Assembly: GCF_021183625.1 (NCBI RefSeq)
Contig: NZ_CP089214.1
Span: 6,386,001 to 6,450,000 of the forward strand
DNA length: 64,000 nt
Origin: Nocardia asteroides
Lineage (GTDB): Bacteria > Actinomycetota > Actinomycetes > Mycobacteriales > Mycobacteriaceae
Reading direction: 5' to 3'
Of the stretch, positions 58,663 to 64,000 are shown in pieces; position 1 is the stretch's first letter, and each line of letters begins with the position of its first letter. A program made the translations under genes and the position numbers. The notes beneath the pieces were generated by a model, which was not told the DNA's origin, did no database searches, and worked only from the letters and a program-made list of their open reading frames with translations.

Positions 58663-58965
58663 TCAGAGTTCCTCCCAGACGGTGAGCCGCGTCCGCGCGG
58701 GGTCGGCGGCGTCGGTCACCGCCATCCGCCCGTCCTTGGCCCGCGCCCCGAGCTCCGCGACCACGGCGGTCGGATCACCCTCCAGCGTGAAGACCGAGAG
58801 GTAGCGCCCCTCGTCCGGACCACCGCGCACGAGCCGGTGCCGTTCGGCGGCGACCACGCCGGGGATGGCGAGCATCTCCGGGATGTGCACCTCGGTGTAC
58901 CAGCGGTTGTACTCCTCGTCGCGCCCATCCTTCGGGGTCGCGAACACCATCAGCCGAGCGGGCAC
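58663..58965 (-). CDS. Small EthD/dimeric alpha-beta-barrel-like protein
   Basis: The 100-residue protein reads PARLMVFATPKDGRDEEYNRWYTEVHIPEMLAIPGVVAAERHRL, the pattern of small ferredoxin-like alpha+beta barrel proteins (EthD, DUF4286 type) that often follow oxidative catabolism genes. GTG at 58965 is 4 bp after the amidohydrolase stop, so the genes are cotranscribed. ATG at 58950 is a possible later start. Its role is unknown. Confidence 0.75.
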   Translation of the reverse strand: MPARLMVFATPKDGRDEEYNRWYTEVHIPEMLAIPGVVAAERHRLVRGGPDEGRYLSVFTLEGDPTAVVAELGARAKDGRMAVTDAADPARTRLTVWEEL

Positions 58966-58969
58966 CGCG

Positions 58970-60226
58970 TCACCCGGCCTTGGCGGCGTAGGCGGCGGCG
59001 TACGCGGCGCGCGAGGTGGTCGAGATGTCCACGTCGGTGGCGGTGGCGCGCAGCGCGCCGACCGTGCCGTCCGCACGCGAGATGTGCTGGAAGGGGTCCC
59101 AGTTGAAGTGCCTGCAGGCGTTCTCCCAGGTGATCTTGTGAATATCGGTGTCCGACGCGCCCGCCGCGTTCAGCTCCTCGAGCACGAACTCGGGCGCGTT
59201 CGGCCAGATCGAGTCCGAGTGCGGGTAGTCGCACTCCCAGGCGATGTTGTCGATCCCGATGTCGTGCCTGGACTTCAGCGCGGTCCGGTCGGTGACGTAG
59301 CAGGCGAGCACGTGCTCCCGGAAGACCTCGCTCGGCATCTTGCCGCCGAAGTCGCGGCGCAGCCAGCGCTGGTTGGTGTAGTGCCGGTCGGAGCGGTCCA
59401 GGAAGAACGGGATCCAGCCGACGCCGCCCTCGGAGAGCGCCACCTTGAGCTTGGGGAACTTCCGGAAGGCGGGGCCCCACAGCAGGTCCTGCGCGGCGAT
59501 CAGCGAGATGCTCGGCGCCAGCACCATGAGGTTGTCGATCGGCGCGTCCGGCGCCAGCCGCAGCACGCCGAAGCCCTGCCCGATGTGCAGGTTCATCACG
59601 GTGTCGTTGTCCTGCAGCGCGTTGAAGACCGGCGCCCAGTACTCGCCGTCGTGGTAGCTGGGCAGGCCGTCGATGTGCGGCAGCTCGGGCATGGTCACCG
59701 AGTGGCAGCCGCGGCTCGCGAGCCGCTCGATCTCGGCCACCGCGAGCTGCGGATCCCACATGGGCAGGATGCCGATCGGGATGAAGCGGCCCGGGTAGGC
59801 GCCCGCCCAGTCCTCGATGTGCCAGTTGTTGTAGGCCTCGATCATGGCGACGGTGATCTCGTCCTGGCCGCCGCGGCTCAGGTGGCCCGCGCTGAACCCG
59901 GTGAAGGTCGGGAAGCACATGGAGGCGAGGACGCCGTTGACGTCCATGTCACGCACCCTGGCGTGCACGTCCCAGACGGCGGGGCGCATCTCGGCGTAGC
60001 CCGCCGGGTCCCGCCCCCACTCCTCGGCTGGCCAGGTGACCACGGCGTTCAGCCCCGCGACGCCGGTCGGGCGGTCGCGGTAGATCCACTGGTCGATGCC
60101 CTTGTCGTTGGGGACGACCTTGGGGACGTACTCCGCGAACTTGCGCGGCACGTGGTTGTCGAACATGTCGAGCGGCTCGACGACATGGTCGTCGATGCTC
60201 ACCAGAATCAGGTCGTCGGTGTTCAC
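58970..60226 (-). CDS. Amidohydrolase family 2 (COG2159-type) metal-dependent hydrolase
   Basis: The 418-residue TIM-barrel enzyme starts with LILVSIDDHVVEPLDMF, with the metal-binding D-x-H-x2-E-P, and includes NLHIGQGFG, ALSEGGVGWIPFFLDR and WECDYPHSDSIWP, all typical of this family of hydrolases and decarboxylases. Paralogues are frequent in mycobacterial and rhodococcal catabolic clusters. GTG at 60226 has GAGGAG upstream. Site B6 is 53 bp upstream. A C-C hydrolase, lactonase or decarboxylase role is possible. Confidence 0.88.
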   Translation of the reverse strand: MNTDDLILVSIDDHVVEPLDMFDNHVPRKFAEYVPKVVPNDKGIDQWIYRDRPTGVAGLNAVVTWPAEEWGRDPAGYAEMRPAVWDVHARVRDMDVNGVLASMCFPTFTGFSAGHLSRGGQDEITVAMIEAYNNWHIEDWAGAYPGRFIPIGILPMWDPQLAVAEIERLASRGCHSVTMPELPHIDGLPSYHDGEYWAPVFNALQDNDTVMNLHIGQGFGVLRLAPDAPIDNLMVLAPSISLIAAQDLLWGPAFRKFPKLKVALSEGGVGWIPFFLDRSDRHYTNQRWLRRDFGGKMPSEVFREHVLACYVTDRTALKSRHDIGIDNIAWECDYPHSDSIWPNAPEFVLEELNAAGASDTDIHKITWENACRHFNWDPFQHISRADGTVGALRATATDVDISTTSRAAYAAAYAAKAG

Positions 60227-60278
60227 GGGACTCCTCGCTCTGTCGTGGACTGTGCCGAGATGGTCGATCTTCGAACAA

Positions 60279-60293
60279 GAGAACGGCACTCTC
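60279..60293. promoter_or_regulatory. Regulon-B palindrome, site B6
   Basis: GAGAAC-GGC-ACTCTC, followed by A. It differs from B4 by one base and lies 53 bp before the amidohydrolase start. Confidence 0.7.
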
Positions 60294-60391
60294 ACACCTG
60301 GCTCGAGGATACCGCAGGGGAAACGCCGGGTCGATGGTCCGTGACCCCGCCAAGCCCTTGTTCTGCTGCGGAAGCAGGATTATCCTATGTG

Positions 60392-60406
60392 GAGAATGTA
60401 ATTCTC
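60392..60406. promoter_or_regulatory. Regulon-B palindrome, site B7
   Basis: GAGAAT-GTA-ATTCTC, perfect 6-bp arms, 15 bp before the MftC-like start. TATCCT at 60381-60386 just upstream could be the -10 element, so a bound regulator would block transcription. Confidence 0.8.
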
Positions 60407-60420
60407 ACGAGGAGGTCGGC

Positions 60421-61245
60421 ATGACCGCACCGGCTACCGTCGTCTGGGAGCTCGCGCCGCGCTACCCCCGCTCCGGGCCGTATCGGCTGCCCGCTCCGGG
60501 CGCGCCGCGCGCGCTCGACACCGCCGAAAGCCTGGCCCTGCTCGACGAATTCGCCCGGCTCGCCGTGGTCACCGTCGAGGTCTCCGGCGGCGAGCCCACC
60601 GGCCGCGCCGACTTCCCCGAGCTCGCCGCGCACGCGAGCGCCATCGGGCTCGGCTTCGCCTTCCACACCGACGGCACCGGGGTCACCCCCGCGCTGGCCA
60701 GGCAGCTCGCCGGCGACCACCGGCGCACCGCGCGGGTCGCGCTGGCCGCGCCGACCGAGGCGGCCGACGACGCCGTGCGCGGCCCCGGCGCCTACCGGGC
60801 GAGCGTGCGCGCCATGGAGCTGCTCGCCTCCGCCGGGGTCTACGAGTTCGAGGTCGCGGTGCCGCTCACCCGGCACAGCGCCGAGCGGCTGGACGCGCTG
60901 CTCGCCGTCGCCGGGATCTTCGGCGCCGGGCTGCGCCTCACCGGCGACCGGCCGCCCGAGGCCGCGCCGGACGCCGCGCAGCGCAGGGCCGTCGCCGCCT
61001 GGGCCGCCGAGCACCCCGAGCGGGTGCGGTTCGGCGTGCACCCCACCGGCGATCTCGCCGAGGAGTGCGGCGCGGGCCGCGACATCTGCCTGGTCGACGC
61101 CGTCGGTGACGTCTTCGCCTGCCCCGTCGCGCGCGGGGTGCGCCCGCACGGGAACGTCCGCGGCGCGGGCGGTTTCGCCGCGGTGGCGCGCGAGCTCGCC
61201 CCCGCCGCCTGCCCGGCCGCCCCCGCCGTCGCGCGCCCCGCCTGA
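60421..61245 (+). CDS. MftC-like radical SAM/SPASM homologue lacking the cluster cysteines
   Basis: The 274-residue protein aligns by eye with the mycofactocin maturase MftC. It keeps the TVVWEL start, the TVEVSGGEPT strand (residues 51-60) and the C-terminal CGAGRDICLVDAVGDVFACPVA with Cys216, Cys223 and Cys234. However, the radical-SAM CxxxCxxC, expected near residues 13-22, is replaced by PRYPRSGPYRL, and there is no Cys before 216. The SPASM region is also truncated after Cys264. It cannot bind the usual SAM [4Fe-4S] cluster. ATG at 60421 has GAGGAGG upstream. It is followed after 18 bp by a cyclase. Confidence 0.78.
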   Translation: MTAPATVVWELAPRYPRSGPYRLPAPGAPRALDTAESLALLDEFARLAVVTVEVSGGEPTGRADFPELAAHASAIGLGFAFHTDGTGVTPALARQLAGDHRRTARVALAAPTEAADDAVRGPGAYRASVRAMELLASAGVYEFEVAVPLTRHSAERLDALLAVAGIFGAGLRLTGDRPPEAAPDAAQRRAVAAWAAEHPERVRFGVHPTGDLAEECGAGRDICLVDAVGDVFACPVARGVRPHGNVRGAGGFAAVARELAPAACPAAPAVARPA

Positions 61246-61263
61246 CGGCCGGGGGGTGGGGGA

Positions 61264-62481
61264 GTGAGTGATTCGCCCGAACCGGGCACCGGCTCCGGCG
61301 CGCCCGCCGAAGTCCCGACGCAGGCAGCGCAGTCTCGGCCTGGTGTGGCGGGAGCGGATGCCTGCGTGCCCGCCGACGTCACGACGCGCGTAGCGCAACC
61401 TGCGCTCGGTGTGCCGGGAGCGGATCCGGACGTGCTCGCTGCCACCACGATGCCGGCGCGACCGCGATCCGGTGTGGCTGATGCCGAGTTCGACGCGGTC
61501 CGGGCGGTCGCGGACGCCGTCGCGCGCGGCGCGGGGCGGGAGGCCGCGGGGCCGGTGGCGTTCGGCGAACCCCGCCGGTACACCGCCGACCGCGCGGCGG
61601 AGGTCGCCGGCATCCCGCCCGCCAGGGCCCGCAGGTTCCTGCGCGCCCTCGGCTACCCGGCGGTGGACGACAGCACCCCCGACTTCGCGCCGTCGGATGT
61701 CCGCCTGCTGCGGCTGCTCACCGGCTACGTCGACGAGGGGATGGTCGACGAGGCCGAGGCGCTGCAGCTGACCGGCGTCCTGGCCAGGGCCATCGCGCAG
61801 CTGGCCCGGCTGCAGGTCGACATCGTGGCCGGGCAGATGCAGCGCGCCCCGCAGACCGTCGACACCGTCTCCGCGCTGGCCGAGCGGATGCCGGAGGTGC
61901 AGTGGCTGCTCGGCCAGCTCTGGCGGCGGCGGCTGGAGGACGCCCTGCACGTGCTCGACCCGGCGGCCGACCCGCCCGCGGGAAGGGACAGCGGGGTCGG
62001 CTTCGCCGACGTCGTCGGCTTCACCGAGCTCAGCCGCGATCGCCGGGCCGGTGATCTGGTCCGGGTGGTGGCGCGGTTCGAGCACCGCTCGATCGACGTG
62101 GTCGCCGCGGCGGGCGGCAGCGTCGTGAAGCTGCTCGGCGACGAGATCCTGTTCACCGCCGACACTCCCGCCGCGCTGGCGGAGATCGGCACCGGGCTGA
62201 TCCGCGCCTTCGCCGCCGACCCGGACATCCCCGGGCTGCGCGTCGGCGCCGCCTGGGGCCCGGTCATCCACCAGCTCGGCGACGTCTTCGGCACCACGGT
62301 GAACCTGGCCAGCCGGCTCACCGCGCTCGCCCGGCCCGATACCGTCCTCGTCGACCCGGCGCTGGCCGAAGCCCTCGCGGGTGCCTCCGAGTTCTGCCTC
62401 ATCCCCGGCGATCCCACCGATGTCCGCGGCATCGGGGTGCTCACGCCGGTCTCGCTCGAGCGGTCGGCACCCGGTCCCTGA
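61264..62481 (+). CDS. Class III adenylate cyclase with N-terminal regulatory domain
   Basis: The 405-residue protein has a C-terminal class III cyclase with all key residues: metal-binding Asp249 (GFADVVGFT) and Asp293 (KLLGDE), purine-binding Lys289 and Asp340, and transition-state Asn347 and Arg351 (TTVNLASR). The Lys/Asp pair predicts ATP as substrate. Residues about 75-240 are helical and resemble the regulatory region of mycobacterial cyclases such as Rv1264. Residues 12-77 hold about three imperfect Ala/Pro/Val-rich repeats (ADVTTRVAQPALGVPGADPD). No membrane segment. GTG at 61264. Confidence 0.88.
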   Translation: MSDSPEPGTGSGAPAEVPTQAAQSRPGVAGADACVPADVTTRVAQPALGVPGADPDVLAATTMPARPRSGVADAEFDAVRAVADAVARGAGREAAGPVAFGEPRRYTADRAAEVAGIPPARARRFLRALGYPAVDDSTPDFAPSDVRLLRLLTGYVDEGMVDEAEALQLTGVLARAIAQLARLQVDIVAGQMQRAPQTVDTVSALAERMPEVQWLLGQLWRRRLEDALHVLDPAADPPAGRDSGVGFADVVGFTELSRDRRAGDLVRVVARFEHRSIDVVAAAGGSVVKLLGDEILFTADTPAALAEIGTGLIRAFAADPDIPGLRVGAAWGPVIHQLGDVFGTTVNLASRLTALARPDTVLVDPALAEALAGASEFCLIPGDPTDVRGIGVLTPVSLERSAPGP

Positions 62482-62505
62482 GCCGCGGCCGGGCCGCGCG
62501 AGCGA

Positions 62506-62958
62506 TCAGCTCAGGTAGCGCACCAGGTGCTGGGCGACACAGGCCGGCTTCGCCGCACCCTCGGCGGCGATGGTGACGGTCCGCGCCGCCTGCACCCCAC
62601 CGGCGACGTCGGTGACCGCGGTGAGCGTGACCGTCCCGCGCAGCCTGCTCCCTACCGGCACCGGGTCGATGAACCGCACCTTGTCCAGCCCGTAGTTGAT
62701 CGCCATCCGCGCCGACCGCACCGCCATCACCTGCTGCGCGATCGGCGCGAGCAGCGCGAGCGTGAGGAACCCGTGCGCGATGGTGCGCCCGTAGGGTCCT
62801 GCGGCGGCCCGCTCGGCGTCCACGTGGATCCACTGGTGATCCCCGGTCGCCTCGGCGAACCGGTCGATCCGCGCCTGGTCGATCTCGATCCAGTCGCTGC
62901 CGCCGAGCTCGGTGCCGACGGCGGCGCGGAGCGCGTCGAAATCGGGAAATTCGATCAT
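62506..62958 (-). CDS. MaoC-like single-hotdog dehydratase
   Basis: The 150-residue protein has the hydratase 2 motif: ATGDHQWIHVDAERA followed by GPYGRTIAHGFLTLAL, with the catalytic Asp/His pair. It hydrates a trans-2-enoyl-CoA to the (R)-hydroxyacyl-CoA. ATG at 62958 has AAGG upstream. It converges on the cyclase gene 24 bp away. A strong hairpin separates it from the ligase gene upstream, so it probably has its own promoter or relies on read-through. Confidence 0.9.
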   Translation of the reverse strand: MIEFPDFDALRAAVGTELGGSDWIEIDQARIDRFAEATGDHQWIHVDAERAAAGPYGRTIAHGFLTLALLAPIAQQVMAVRSARMAINYGLDKVRFIDPVPVGSRLRGTVTLTAVTDVAGGVQAARTVTIAAEGAAKPACVAQHLVRYLS

Positions 62959-62984
62959 GGGGGGAACCTTTCCAGGTCGGGGCG

Positions 62985-63030
62985 CGAGCACGGCGCCCGG
63001 CGCGTGGCCGTGCGCCGGGCGCCGTGCTCG
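62985..63030 (-). terminator. Very strong hairpin between FadD-type ligase and MaoC gene
   Basis: A 19-bp perfect stem: CGAGCACGGCGCCCGGCGC (62985-63003) and its complement (63012-63030) around an 8-base loop. It lies 67 bp beyond the ligase stop on the minus strand and 27 bp before the MaoC start. Confidence 0.75.
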
Positions 63031-63097
63031 CCCGAGCCGCGGCGGGCCCGCCCCGGGCGCACGTGGGGGTGTTCGGAGGAACGCGCCGGGGACGGAC

Positions 63098-64000
63098 TCA
63101 GCGCAGCTGGTCCTTCATCACCTTGCCGGTGGCGTTGAGCGGCAGTGCGTCCAGGAAGCGGATCGAGCGCGGCACCTTGTAGCCGGCCATCCGATCCCGG
63201 CTCCAGCCGATCAGCTCGGTTTCGGTGAGCGGCGCCGACGGCACCACGTAGGCCCGCCCGACCTGCCCGAGCCGCTCGTCGGCCACCCCGACCACGGCGG
63301 CCTGCGCCACCGCGGGGTGCTCGAGCAGGAACCCCTCGATCTCGGCCGGGTAGGCGTTGAAGCCGCCGACGATGAACATGTCCTTCTTCCGCCCGACGAT
63401 CCGCAGCCGGCCCTCCGGATCCAGTTCGCCCAGGTCACCGGTGTGCAGCCAGCCCTCAGGGTCGATCGCCTCGGCCGTGGCCTCGGGATCGTCCAGGTAC
63501 CCCTGCATGACGCTGTAGCCGCGGACGAGCACCTCGCCGTCGTCCGCGATCCGCACCTCGATCCCGTCGCACGGCTGCCCGACGGTGGTGGCGATCTGCT
63601 CGAAGGTGTCGCCGGGGCGGGACGCTGTCGCGGTGCCCGCCTCGGTGAGGCCGTACCCGGTCATGATCGACCGGAACGGCAGCTCCTCGCGCACCCGGCG
63701 GATGAGCTCCACCGGGATGTCGGCCGCGCCGGTGACGGCGGCCCGCAGCGAGGAGAGGTCGCGGGTGCCCTTCGCCGCGAGCAGCGAGTGGTACAGCGTG
63801 GGCGGGCCGGGCAGCATGGTGATCCGCTCGCGCTCGACCAGGTCGAGCACGGTGTCCACGTCGAAGACCGGCACCGGCAGGATGGTGGCGCCGCGGATGA
63901 GCGAGGCGACCAGCCCGGCCTTGAGCCCGAAGGTGTGGAAGAACGGGTTGACGATCAGGTACCGGTCACCCTCGCGCAGGTCGGCGAGGTCGCACCACTC
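63098..64000 (-). CDS. AMP-forming fatty acyl-CoA synthetase, FadD3-like (5' end outside window)
   Basis: The visible 300 C-terminal residues include NPFFHTFGLKAGLVASLIRG, GYGLTEAGTA, the hinge GRKKDMFIVGGFNAYPAEIE and the catalytic lysine in NATGKVMKDQLR. The frame stays open to the window edge, so the N-terminus with the P-loop-like motif is missing. The FFHTFGLKAG stretch is as in FadD3, the ligase for steroid ring remnants, but other FadD proteins share it. A steroid link is only suggestive. Confidence 0.85.
   Translation of the reverse strand, partial: EWCDLADLREGDRYLIVNPFFHTFGLKAGLVASLIRGATILPVPVFDVDTVLDLVERERITMLPGPPTLYHSLLAAKGTRDLSSLRAAVTGAADIPVELIRRVREELPFRSIMTGYGLTEAGTATASRPGDTFEQIATTVGQPCDGIEVRIADDGEVLVRGYSVMQGYLDDPEATAEAIDPEGWLHTGDLGELDPEGRLRIVGRKKDMFIVGGFNAYPAEIEGFLLEHPAVAQAAVVGVADERLGQVGRAYVVPSAPLTETELIGWSRDRMAGYKVPRSIRFLDALPLNATGKVMKDQLR

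Noticed and set aside
60376..60386. AGGATTATCCT upstream of the MftC-like gene as a GntR-type site
   Set aside because: The half-sites are in the everted order with a 1-base spacer, unlike A1-A3. TATCCT is better explained as a -10 element.
60334..60420. Upstream in-frame extension of the MftC-like gene containing cysteines (FCCGSRIILCGEC)
   Set aside because: The spacing is not CxxxCxxC, it lies before the strand where the cluster motif belongs, and it overlaps the B7 palindrome and the Shine-Dalgarno. ATG at 60421 is the likely start.

Overview
The window is a GC-rich actinobacterial chromosome segment, most like Nocardia, Rhodococcus or another member of the Mycobacteriales. The reasons are the frequent GTG starts, GTGA/ATGA start-stop overlaps, paired FadE-type acyl-CoA dehydrogenases, CxxHxxC ferredoxins beside P450s, an F420/FMN luciferase-like oxidoreductase and a mycofactocin-type SDR. 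Assignments come from reading motifs and context; no database search was run. No tRNA, rRNA, CRISPR array, transposase or phage gene was seen.

Layout. (1) 1-6.3 kb: end of a UbiA-like membrane protein, a glycosyltransferase fused to a cytochrome P450, a second glycosyltransferase coupled to an ABC-2 permease, and a TetR/PlsC-like pair with a clear operator. (2) 6.4-22.7 kb: a seven-gene minus-strand operon (beta-propeller, SDR, Rieske oxygenase, Baeyer-Villiger monooxygenase, SDR, ThDP lyase, aldehyde dehydrogenase), a GntR regulator, and a five-gene plus-strand operon of four acyl-CoA dehydrogenases and a hydratase. (3) 22.7-36.5 kb: LysR, two CoA ligases, a MaoC enzyme with a histone-like tail, an AcuI-type reductase, two unrelated CoA-transferases, a hydratase, a ferredoxin, an APH-like kinase and two TetR regulators. 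(4) 36.5-45.2 kb: a secreted lipase, an SDR/LLM/FadE-pair operon, a P450-ferredoxin pair, and an island with an AvrRpt2-like cysteine protease. (5) 45.2-60.4 kb: two HIBADH-like dehydrogenases, DoxX, a hydrolase, a DUF35-thiolase fusion, a second P450-ferredoxin with two SDRs, then an ALDH/CaiB/HMGS-DUF35/thiolase operon and an amidohydrolase. (6) 60.4-64 kb: a radical-SAM (MftC-like) homologue lacking its cluster cysteines, a complete class III cyclase, a MaoC hydratase and a partial FadD-type ligase.

How it fits together. Two families of palindromes divide most of the catabolic genes into two candidate regulons. ATCCT-N4-AGGAT occurs at three promoter regions around the GntR gene and would join the Rieske/BVMO/lyase operon, the dehydrogenase operon and the CoA-ligase/CoA-transferase genes. 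GAGAAT-N3-ATTCTC and its variants occur in five intergenic regions, two of them at the TetR gene at 35195, and would join both P450-ferredoxin pairs, the AcuI operon, a FadE pair, the ALDH/thiolase operon, the amidohydrolase and the pseudo-MftC/cyclase pair. The chemistry suggests stepwise oxidation of hydrophobic, probably cyclic substrates to CoA esters followed by beta-oxidation and aldol-type cleavage. The substrates cannot be named from sequence.
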